DNA from: Paraspadella gotoi
Taxonomy: Eukaryota; Chaetognatha
Length of the DNA stretch: 64,000 bases
Reading direction: 5' to 3'
Assembly: GCA_051294375.1 (NCBI GenBank)
Contig: CM119271.1
Location: 180,721-244,720, forward strand
A program made the position numbers and the translations under genes. Shown piece after piece: positions 25,301 to 37,300 of the stretch; within the stretch, counting starts at the first letter, position 1; each line of letters starts with the position of its first letter. Under the pieces are notes generated by a model. It had not been told where the DNA came from. It was given only the letters and a program-made list of their open reading frames with translations, and did no database searches.

Positions 25301-28300
25301 AATTTTTTTTTTTAAATTTTCATTCAACCATTTAATGACATTTTAAATATTAGTACCTATCGCTAAAACATCTCGCTCTCACTGAAACCCCCATTCCTTC
25401 CCTCCCCCCTCCCAAAACTCTTCACAATCCACATCCCCATCCTGCGCAAGCGCAAATCAGATGAAAAAAAGGTCTCGGTTTCCTAACCTGATAACCGACT
25501 CTGAAAACTTTGAACGCTTTTTTTGCGATCGTATTTGTCGCCTTTTTTGTTTATTTTAAAAATAGGCGACATAAAAATAAGATGCAGGAGTGGAAGAATG
25601 GGTTGGGGTAGGACAACGAGCAAAACGAGAGGGTGGGCGGTAAGGTAATAAAGCGAGCGTTGGGTAGAACGGGGAAGGAAAAGACGTTAAGGTAACGTGC
25701 ATTGGGGCTGCAAAGCTTCGAAGATTCGCTCCACCCAATAGATGTCCGTCCTAATATAAATGTTTATTTTCATGATGGAGTGGCAGTACATTAAAAAGCT
25801 ACTTTATCAAGAAAATAAACATATATATTATCATTTTACTAGTGTAAGTGATGACTAAAAAGCGAACCTTCATTTTTTTTCATAAAACTAGAAAAAAATC
25901 AAAATAAATGCCAACAAAAACCGCACATCCAAACTTGGGATGTTCGCGACGTCGTTATTCTTTGTGTCCACCGTGAGTCCAAGTTGTTCCCATATTCTTT
26001 TCCCACCAGCCCCTCCGACAACCCCTTCTCTTACCCGGAGAGTAATCCGGGTTGGTCGGCTTGGAGATGGTCGCTCCCTTGCGGTTGAGAGTGGACGCCT
26101 TCCAGGCCTCCAAGCTGCTCATCGTCCCCGATTTGGCCGTCGACTGCGGGGGCTGAAGATGCTGCAGGGAGAGAAAATAAAGCCTTTCGTTATCATCCTG
26201 TCACGTGTCGGAAAGTATTTAATAATTTATCAAATAACTTTTAAGAATCTCAACAACCAATACCAACTAGAAAAAGTTTATAACTTAATTATTCTAACGT
26301 CATTACAAGCGTAGTAAATCTAAGTTGAATAATAAGTTGAATAATAATAACATGTTTTTGCACTGATGTCCTCTTAAGTGAAAATCATTAAATTAAAGTT
26401 TATAGATTTTCATTTTCAATATTGATGGTTATTCAAATCATAAAATCAAAACAAACCAAATCAAACATTTCATATCACCGTTGATGGGGCGTGGGACGCC
26501 TGATTCGGCGATGATGTCATCAGCAGCCCGCCCCCAGCCGCGCGGCCGCCGCCGGCGACTCGAACCGCCCCTCGGCCGCCGCCAGCGTTGGCCTGGACGC
26601 CGTAGCCGGACGACGACGAGGCGGTCTGACCGGCGTAGCGGCCCGTATGGCCGCCGGCGGCGCTCTGAACGTAATGTTGCTGCTGCATTTGTTGCTGCTG
26701 TTGTTGGGCTTGTCCACGATAGGACTGCTGTTGCGCTTGTTGCGCCTGCTGCGAATATTGGGCTTGCTGGGCGGCGGCTGCGGCAGCCGCTACGGCGCCG
26801 CCTCTGCCCTGCTGCTGCTGCTGAGGCGCCTGCGAATCGGTCGAATATTTAATGGGAGTCGGCTTCACCAAATTCCCCGTCGTCGTCTGAGGAGTTTGGG
26901 TGAGATGCAGGGCGGGAGGCTGGACGATGGTTTGGTACTGCGGTAGTAGTGGGGGTGGTGGGGGGAGAATTAGCGTTGCTTGGATCAGAGTAGCCTGTTC
27001 AAATTTGGGGGAACGATGGTTTGTTTATTGAATAAATTAATACTTATTAAATTGGTTGTACCTATTTTATGACAGTCAGCTCATATTGTTATGCTTGTGC
27101 TTCATACAATATATAATATATAAATATATGCGATTTTATTCGAATACAACAAGGTTGATTCAGTACAATCATCATCAATATAGTATTCCCCGATCTTACT
27201 ATTAGACTAAGAGAGTCTAGTGCGATGTTTTTAGTTGCTGCGCGAGTACTCGCGGAGAAACTCTAAGTCACTTTTTGGTCGGTCGGTCGGTATGTCTGTC
27301 CGTCAGTCTGTCCCACTTATGTTTCAAATACTTCATATTTGGTTCATATAAGACCTTTATTATGCATTTGTATCATACTTGTGCAGTCATTTGTGCAATT
27401 GTGTAATCATTTAAATATAAAATACAATCATTTTAATTAATATTTGGCAGACTAGTAAAATATTATTAAAAGCTTCTTGAGAATCTTTTTCAAGCTTGTT
27501 TAATCACGTGATCACAAAGAAAATGCGGTATATTTCTTGTAATGACGGGTTATTTGAATTGAAACTGTGCAGAGAAATGCAGAGACGTTTATTATATATG
27601 AATTTCATAGTTATATAGTCACGTGATCACAGGGAGATACAAGTGGAAAGAAAGTCACTGCGGCGCAACATATAGGATGGACCGATCTTGTTATCTTGTA
27701 AGAGGGATGGTGGCCCTAGGCCATAACCAACCATAACCTGTCCGTCCAAAGTCCGGGGTAACAAAGCTTACTTTTTGAATAAATGAATAATTGTATATAG
27801 TACCAATTTCATATCCTATAACATCAACATCATACCTGAACGGCGCCTTCGTTCAAGAGTCCGCCAACGTCGTATTCTCTGACGCCCGACGTGTAGGCAG
27901 CGTCCGACTCTTCCTCCACGCCATTCACGTACTTTCCACTAAAGGATTATAAGGAAAAATCTGAGCCCTTTATCTCTACGTAAATATTTCTCTGTCTCTT
28001 TGTTTCATGTCGAATGCCTAAATTCTTAAACTTAAATGTAATGAAGTGGCTTTTTATGGCCTATTGATTTATTTTGTGCCTAAAGCCCCATTGAATAAAT
28101 TCCAATTCTCTCTCTCCACGCACCTCTTGCCGATTCTCTCCTCGGCCGTGACGGCCCTGTTATTGGCGATGACGGTTTTCGACGAGTGACTCGCGAAGTT
28201 GTAGGCGGAAGTGGAATTGGAGTTGGCGCCATCGCCGCTCCCGCCGCTCATGCCGCCCAGCGTCGAGAGGAAAAGACTCTGCTGCGCCTTTGCTGGATTC

Positions 28301-31300
28301 TGCGTAGGCGAGGAAGAAGTAGGCGACTATTCGGGATCGTCAAAGAATATTTATGGAAGCGCAACAACGACAACAACAACGAAAAACATTTGATATTCTC
28401 CTCAAATTTTCTTCCTTCGCCCACCTATCTACGCCCACCAACCTGCAGGTGCATGTCGTCGCCTTCGTCGTCGCTGGCGCCGATGGTGGCGACGGCGGAA
28501 GAGGCGAACTTAGAGGAGGCGGATTTGGTGACTGAGGATGAGTAGGAGGAGGAGGTGTGGGAAGAGGAGGTCATGGACATGGAGGCCATCTTGGAAGCCG
28601 TCGACGACATCATGGCCGAGGAGTCGTTGTCGCCGGAGAAGGATCTGTGTTATTTGAGGTGGAGGAGAAGGAGAGGGAAGAGGAAAGAGCTCGGTTAAAT
28701 ACGAACGAACATCAACATCAACAAGTGTGCAATGACAAAAACCCAAAAAGTGCTCCGTGAATACGGTCATGCTTCGTGACGTGATTACCATGCTACCTTA
28801 TACTTGGTGACGTGAACGACGTGCCACTAAGCAAATCTAGAACACATTAGTGGAGGTTGTATCCTTTTTCAATTAGCCGAAAGGGTTGTGACTCTGCCNN
28901 NNNNNNNNAAAACACGAGAATCGTTTCTTGTTTTTATTTGAAATTTCTAAATAGTTCAGTCTTTTTTCTTTTTTTGTTTTCAGTCGATAAGAGGGAAAGG
29001 AAAAAGGGGAAAACCTAATCGAGGAACTAGACGAATGAGTCTACGTGTGTGGCGCCTCTTTCATCGATCCGAGAATCGTCTCAGGGCTTTGGAGTGTCTC
29101 TCCTCTCTCTCTCTCTCTCGATAGTATTTACGGCTTCCAGGAAAAAACTCTTGTACGAGCTCCAAATTCAAATTAACAAGTGTGGGTTTAAATTGTAAAA
29201 TTTACGAGACAATGAAAATGAAAACAAAAAAACGGTGAAAATGAATAGTAAAAGTCGTTGGGGAATTGACAAAAAAGAAAAAAAAAAAAAAAACACGGGC
29301 GCCGGTCAGCCAATAGTGAACAACTAAAACATTTCGATCCATAACACTCAGAGAGAGAGAGAGAGATGTTCGCGATCACCATAACCTCAAAAAAATTTAA
29401 ATTCACATTTTTCACGTGTCCACGGAAAAACAAAAGGGAGAAAACAAAAAGAATAAAAACAAAACAAAACCGAAACAAAAACTGAGGAAAAAAACAAACC
29501 TTTCGTCGATCAAGATCGACTTATCATCGAAAAGATTTCTGCGCACGGCAGATATCCCTTTTCTCCTCCCATCATCGCCCGAGGCTTCCGCCCCCGCGCG
29601 CCCGTCGGGCACACCCCCAATATTTTCGTCTACGCCCCGACTCAAATCGATGAGCAGCCGCTCGTAACGCGAGAGCTCCTCGACCGTTTCCGCTCGACTC
29701 GTATGGGTCGAGCGGCCGAGGTCGCGGAGCAGACGGTCGACTTCCGTCTGCCGCCGATCGAACGACCTTTGGGTTTTTTGTTTATTTATTTTTGTTATTA
29801 TTTGTTTTGTTTTGGAGACGAGGCGCGAAGAGAGATGAAAACCGAAGAGGAAATAAAAAAGGGAAGCGAAACTAGTGGGTTAGCGGAGTTAGAGGACGAA
29901 GCACCGAAATGGTGTTAATTATAACCGGTATCCCGTTTTTTATACGTAGTGCGATTATTTATATTAAACTACCGGGAATACTGTGTATACGCAGAGTATT
30001 GTATAATTCATGATCGTCCGTAAGAACTAGTAGTTATAAAATATTACCATTAACCAGTATTTTCGGTAGAACGAGCGGAACGAGAGCAAAAGTTTAGAAA
30101 CAAATGTTAATATAACTTTGGGTATACATTATACAATCGTTTAAGGAATTATTATTTTTATACGCTAACAAACCGCTCGTTCCACCCGTCAGGACTGTAT
30201 TTGTGCTGCATAATGATTTTTTCCCAAAGACGGAAACTGCTGCCTTCAAAAAACACCGAATGGGAGATTCAGTTCCGGGCGCTAAATATAACTAAACGGA
30301 CCTCAGCGTATTTTTCAGCGCCAACTGTTGGGTATTTTGTGTCTGCTCTCTGGGCGTGTCCTCGTCATCGTCGCTGTCGACGGCGTTGCTGGCGATTTTT
30401 GACTTTTTCCCTCTTTTCTTGGGTCTTCGCACCAGAGAGTGAGAAAGGCGCGAGAGATAAAGTTATTTTGTTGAATGGTTTTATTTTAGTTTAAAGAGAA
30501 ATAAAGAAAGGCAGAGATAAGTCGAGAGAAAAAAATCTTAAAAGCATAAGGATTGTCGCAATCGCATAAGAAAAATTTGGATTGACGACAAATTTTGATA
30601 CTAAAAAAATCAAATGTGAGAAAAATAAAAAAAAATAAATAAATAAAGAATAAAAAATATAAAACGGTAAAATAACTTATTTTTGAGTTTAATTTTTAGC
30701 AAGTGCTAAGTCTGGAAAAACATTATTGAAGGTACTTTTGTTTTACTTTTAGCCCGCATAAGCGAGCAGTTTGATCAAATGCGACCTCTCTAAACACTGT
30801 CAACATTCCCAGACAAAAGAAAGTGAAACTTGAATCAGACTGACGAAGTGAAGTAAATACAAAAGTGAAGTAAAATGAAGTAAAGTGAAATAAAATAATA
30901 ATATAAATATACATTTAAAAAAAATATTATTCTGATTGATATTTAGATTATTTAGAAAAAAAATCCACGAAAATCTCGGATGTAAATTTAGGAATAAATG
31001 GCAATAATAAAAGTTTTTAGAAGGAAAAAATTAATCAGAGAGAGAGAGAGAGAGAAAGAAGCCAAATTGTTTTCAGCAGAGGCACCCAGAAAAGAAAAAA
31101 ATCAAAAGGCAGCAGCAGAAGCAGCAGGAGAAAAGAGAAAAAGAAAGAGCCCCTGCAGAGCCAGCTGCAGAGAAAAAAATCAAAATGCAGCAGCAGAAGC
31201 AGCAGGAGAAAAGAGAGAAAAAGAATAAGCCCCTGCAGAGCCAGCTGCGGACTCGTTTTTTTTCCCTTTCTCTATGAATCAGTGACAAGGGAAAAGAGAG

Positions 31301-34300
31301 AGGGAGAGAGACATGTAATTAAAAGAGAAGAGAGAGAGAAAGAAATATAAAAATAAAACAGAAAATTTGTTTGTTTTGATAAAATATAAACAAAACATAT
31401 TTAATAACTGTCCAGACTCAATTTTAAGCACATTGATGATGAGAAGCTGTATATAAATTTTTAGCTTCATACACCCAAATTTAATTATAAAACAGGCGAT
31501 CTATAATTTGGAACGCCGACGACGACGACGCCGCCGCCACTTATGCGCAAAAGCGTTACAATATCATTGCAAACGCTTAGCGATTGCGACGATAAAAACA
31601 AATTTAAATATTTTAATCATCGGTTAAAATGCTAAAATTTATTTTCAATACTATGCTCAAATGTTCATCAAAAAGAAATTTATCAAAGAAAAAATCGTAT
31701 TAACAAAAACCAAAACAAATTATAAAAAAATCAACTAATGTTGGAGTTGGTAAAGTAAGTTAAGCGGAATTAAAATTTTATAAATAAAATTTTTTGTTCC
31801 CTGTAATTTTAAAAAGGGACATTTCTTTGCTCTTCTGAATTTTATGCAAAATGTTAGCCTTTTTCAGCGAGACAATGAGAGAGAAAGAGAGAGATAGTAT
31901 AGAGAGAGATTGCTTGACTAGATTGAGAGAGGCAAATTAAAAGGAAATTGAAATTCAGTTAGTACAGTAAAAAACATTTAGTTAATGTAAATAAGTAAGC
32001 AGAAACGTGATTAAAATGCTTAACTATGAAATTAATAAATAATTATATTGTTAATAAATAACATTGAAATAAATGAAAGCGAAGGTGAAAATAGAAAGTT
32101 GAAAGTTTATATTTTTTAATATGGTAAAAATATAAGAAGAAGAAAGAGCTCTCTCTCTCTCTCTTTTTCTCTCTCTCTCTCATAATCATGAAATTGGTAC
32201 AACCAATATACGAAGAGATTATGCGCAATCATTTAATAAATAAGCTATCTTGCCCCTGAACTTTGACAGGCTTTGGTGGTTTAAGGCCTCCATCACTCTA
32301 ACAAGAATAATTACATAGCAGGTCCTTGCAAGCTTTCAATCAAGACTCTCTCACAGTCCCGTTTATTCACTCCCAGAGTACCTGGCTTCCCTACAATGAA
32401 GTGGAAAATATTTCAAAGAATGTTTCAATTGTATGAAAAGACCACTCCCTTAAGTATTAGATCGGGGAAATACTTATTTTAATCGGTGATTAACCGTTAA
32501 CCGTTTTAATCGGTTAAAACACCTAGGAGTCGAGAGAAAAACGATTGCTCGTCAGAGGCAACAGCGCTCCTCTAAAAAGATTAAACTGCAGCTCAGTCTC
32601 AGCCCAGCCTCAATAATTTCGAGACCGAAAATTTCGATCTTCGATCATCTGGGGATTTTTTATAAGTTAATGGCTTATCAATTATTAATGTAAAAATCTT
32701 AAAGATAGTGATCTCGCCAGACGTTACTATAAAAAGAAAATTAATGAAAAAAGCCGAAAAAAAGAATGATTGATGCGATTAGACGAATTATTGATGTAAT
32801 AATAATTTATTGATGTAATAGTAATTGAATTGATTGATGTAATAATAATTGATTGATTGATGTAATAATAATTGATTAATTGATGTAATAAATGAATTGA
32901 TTGATTGATGTAATAGTAATTGATTGATCGTGTAATAGTAATTGATTGATTGAGTGTAAAAGTATTGATTGATGCGACATGATAACCAATTATTGATGGA
33001 TAATAACCAATTATTGATACGATGAAACCAAATATTGATACAATGATAACCAAATATTAATGCGATGATGATCATTCATTGACGCGATGAGTCATTCATT
33101 GATGCGATGAGTCATTCATTGATGCGATGAGTCATTCATTGATGCGATGCAGTCATTCATTGATGCGATGAGTCCTTTCATCATAAATAAAACATGCGGG
33201 TAACTGAGGCGAGAGAGAGAGAAGCTGGACAGCCGCTGCAGAGCTGAAGCTCGTTTTTAGACCAATCAGAAGAAGCATCGATGGGAAAAAATAGAGAGAT
33301 AGCGACATACTATCTAGGAAAAAAGTATAGAACATTTTTAATAAAGGATATCAATTCGAAAACTTGTTTAAATCAGAATATTTCCGGATCTACATTAAAT
33401 TTTTTTTCAGTAGCTTCCTTTCATTTTTTTTGTAGGTCAAATCGTTTAGAAGTATAGGCCAAAAATATTGTTACTTCAAATGAAAAATGTTAAAAAAAAT
33501 CACATTTTTGTATTTAGTTATATTTTAATTTCAAATAATTATTTTTTTATTTTTTTTTAAGTTGGCAACGCTAAAAGCCTTNNNNNNNNNNNNNNNNNNN
33601 NNNNNNACTTGTCCACTAAAGGATATAAGGAAAAATTCGAGCCCTTTATCTCTACGTAAATATTTCTCTGTCTCTTTGTTTCACTGAATGCCTAAATTTT
33701 TAGACTTAAATGTAATGAAGTAGCTTTTATGGCTATTGTTTATTTTGTGCTAAGCCCCATTGAATAAATTCCAATTCTCTCTCTCTCTCTCTTCTTCTCT
33801 TCTCTCTCTTCTCTTCCTCTTCCACGCCACCTCTTGCCGATTCTCTCCTCGGCCGTGACGGCCCTGTTATTGGCGATGACGTTTTCGACGAGTGACTCGC
33901 GAAGTTGTAGGCGGAAGTGGAATTGGAGTTGGCGCCATCGCCGCTCCCGCCGCTCATGCCGCCCAGCGTCGAGAGGAAAAGACTCTGCTGCGCCTTTGCT
34001 GGATTCTGCGAAGGCAAGAAGAAGTAGGCGACTATTCGGATCGTCAAAGAATATTTATGGAAGCGCAACAACGACAACAACAACGAAAAACATTAGATAT
34101 TCTCCTCAAATTTTCTTCCTTCGCCCACCTATCTACGCCCACCAACCTGCAGGTGCATTGTCGTCTTCGTCGTCGCTGGCGCGATGGTGGCGACGCGGAA
34201 GAGGCGAACTTAGAGGAGGCGGATTTGGTGACGAGGATGAGTAGGAGAGGAGGTGTGGGAAGAGGAGGTCATGGACATGGGCCATCTTGGAAGCCGTCGA

Positions 34301-37300
34301 CGACATCATGGCCGAGGAGTCGTTGTCGCCGGAGAAGGATCTGTGTTATTTGAGGTGGAGGAGGAGGAGAGGGAAGAGAAAGAGCTCGGTTAAATACGAA
34401 CGAACATCAACATCAACAAGTGTGCAATGACAAAAACCCAAAAGTGCTCCGTGAATACGGTCATGCTTCGTGACGTGATTACCATGCTACCTTATACTTT
34501 GTCAGTGAACGACGTGCCACTAAGCAAATCTAGAACACATCAGTGGAGGTTGTATCCTTTTTCATTAGCCGAAAGGGTTGTGACTTCTGCCGACTCTTTA
34601 AAAAAAAAAAACCACAAAAGAAAACACGAGAATCGTTTCTTGTTTTTATTTAAATTTCTAAATAGTTCAGTCTTTTTTCTTTTTTGTTTTCAGTCGATAG
34701 AGGGAAAGGAAAAAGGGGAAAACCTAATCGAGGAACTAGACGAATGAGTCTACGTGTGTGGCGCCTCTTTCATCGATCCGAGAATCGTCTCAGGGCTTTG
34801 GAGTGTCTCTCCTCTCTCTCTCTCTCTCGCTCTCTCTCTCTCTCGATAGTATTTACGGCTTCCAGGAAAAAACTCTTGTACGAGCTCCAAATTCAAATTA
34901 AAAAGTGTGTTTAAATTGTAAAATTTACGAGACAATGAAAATGAAAACAAAAAAACGGTGAAAATGAATAGTAAAAGTCGTTGGGGAATTGACAAAAAAG
35001 AAAAAAAAAAAAACACGGGCGCCGGACAGCCAATAGTGAACAACTAAAACATTTCGATCCATAACACTCAGAGAGAGAGAGAGTGTTCGCGATCACCATA
35101 ACCTCAAAAAAATTTAAATCACATTTTTCACGAGTCCACGGAAAAACAAAAGGGAGAAAACAAAAAGAATAAAAACAAAACAAAACCGAAACAAAAACTG
35201 AGGAAAAAAACAAACCTTTCGTCGATCAAGATCGACTTATCATCGAAAAGATTTCTGCGCACGGCGGATATCCCTTTTCTCCTCCCATCATCGCCCGAGC
35301 TTCCGCCCCGCGCGCCCGTCGGGCACACCCCCAATATTTTCGTCTACGCCCCGACTCAAATCGAGGAGCAGCCGCTCGTAACGCGAGAGCTCCTCGACCG
35401 TTCCGCTCGACTCGTATGGGTCGAGCGGCCGAGGTCGCGGAGCAGACGGTCGACTTCCGTCTGCCGCCGATCGAACGACCTTTGGGTTTTTGTTTATTTA
35501 TTTTGTTATTATTTGTTTTGTTTTGGAGACGAGGCGCGAAGAGAGATGAAAACCGAAGAGGAAATAAAAAAGGGAAGCGAAACTAGTGGGTTAGCGGAGT
35601 TAGAGGACGAAGCACCGAAATGGTGTTAATTAATAACCGGTATCCCGTTTTTTATACGTAGTGCGATTATTTATATTAAACTACCGGGAATACTGTAAAG
35701 TGTATACGCAGAGTATTATAATTCATGATCGTCCGTAAGAACTAGTAGTTATAAAATATTACCATTAACCAGTATTTTCGGTAAAACGAGCGGAACGAGA
35801 GCAAAAGTTTAGAAACAAATGTTAATATAAACTTTGGGTATACATTATACAATCGTTTAAGGAATTATTATTTTTATACGCTAACAAACCGCTCGTTCCA
35901 CCCGTCAGGACTGTATTGTGCTGCATAATGATTTTTTCCCAAAGACGGAAACTGCTTGCCTTAAAAAAACACCGAATGGGAGATTCAGTTCCGGGCGCTA
36001 AATATAACTAAACGGACCTCAGCGTATTTTTAGCGCCAACTGTTGGGTATTTTGTGTCTGCTCTCTGGGCGTGTCCTCGTCATCGTCGCTGTCGACGGCG
36101 TTGCTGGCGATTTTTGACTTTTTCCCTCTTTTCTTGGGTCTTCGCACCAGAGAGTGAGAAAGGCGCGAGAGATAAAGTTATTTGTTGAATGGTTTTATTT
36201 TAGTTTAAAGAGAAATAAAGAAAGGCAAGAGATAAGTCGAGGAAAAAAATCTTAAAAGCATAAGGATCGTCGCAATCGCATAAGAAAAATTTGGATTGAC
36301 GACAAATTTTGATACTAAAAAATCAAATGTGAGAAAATAAAAAAATAAAAATAAAATTAAAAAAAATAAAAATAAAGAATAATAAATATAAAAAGTAAAA
36401 TAACTTATTTTGAGTTTAATTTTTAGCAAGTGCTAAGTCTGGAAAAACATTATTGAAGGTACTTTTGTTTTACTTTTAGCCCGCATAAGCGAGCAGTTTG
36501 ATCAAATGCGACCTCTCTAAACACTGTCAACATTCCCAGACAAAAGAAGTGAAACTTGAATCAGACTGACGAAGTGAAGTAAAGACTAAAGTGAAGTAAA
36601 ATGAAGTAAAGTGAAATAAAATAATAATATAATATATTTTTAAAAAATATTATTCTGATTGATATTTAGATATTTAGAAAAAAAATCCACGAAAATCTCG
36701 GATGTAAATTTAGGAATAAATGGCAATAATAAAAGTTTTAGAAGGAAAAAATTAATCAGAGAGAGAGAAGAGAGGAAGGAAGAAAAAAAGCCAAATTGTT
36801 TTAAGCAGAGGCACCCAGAAAAGAAAAAAATCAAAAGCAGCAGCAGAAGCAGCAGGAGAAAGAGAGAAAAAGAAAGAGCCCCTGCAGAGCAGCTGCAGAG
36901 AAAAAAATCAAATGCAGCAGCAGAAGCAGCAGGAGAAAAGAGAAAAAGAATAAGCCCTGCAGAGCCAGCTGCGGACTCGTTTTTTTTCCCTTTCTCTATG
37001 AATCAGTGACAGGGAAAAGAGAGAGGGAGAGAGACATGTAATTAAAAGAGAAGAGAGAGAGAGAAAAGAAATATAAAAATAAAACAGAAAATTTGTTTTG
37101 ATAAAATATAAACAAAACATATTTAATAACTGTCCAGACTCAATTTTAAGCACATTGATGATGAGAAGCTGTATATAAATTTTTAGCTTCATACACCAAA
37201 TTTAATTATAAACAGGCGATCTATAATTTGGAACGCCGACGACGACGACGACGCCGCACTTATGCGCAAAAGTGTTACAATATCATCGCAAACGCTTAGC

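Larger units (their letters stand above)
21589..26034 (-). other. Gene 2 intron 8: 4.4-kb repeat-filled intron
   Basis: In order it holds an inverted-repeat arm with a perfect palindrome (21675-21955), a family-D repeat with GA and AAAT microsatellites (21990-22990), unique AT-rich sequence, the second inverted-repeat arm (23840-24065), and a family-B element (24420-24980). 24981-26034 is AT-rich, with a C/T-rich patch near 25380-25430. No exon fits the phases on either side. Confidence 0.65.
27938..33581. repeat. Large duplicated block, copy 1 (intact exons)
   Basis: Sequence from about 27938 to 33581 recurs almost base for base at 33607-39497, both ending at AAGTTGGCAACGCTAAAAGC near the gap. 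Copy 1 holds intact exons 2b, 3, 4 and 5, a family-D repeat (30530-31640), a family-A repeat (32185-32400), ATTGATTGATGTAATAATAA repeats (32800-32980) and a GATGCGATGAGTCATTCATT minisatellite (33060-33180). Confidence 0.85.

Noticed and set aside
29412-29918. Plus-strand coding region at 29.4-29.9 kb
   Set aside because: The minus frame continues exons 2 and 4 in phase; the plus frames have no splice partners.
33831-36139. A second functional copy of gene 2 exons 2-5
   Set aside because: Every exon copy has indels, the block abuts a 25-N gap and the errors sit in homopolymers. It is treated as an assembly duplicate unless reads prove otherwise.
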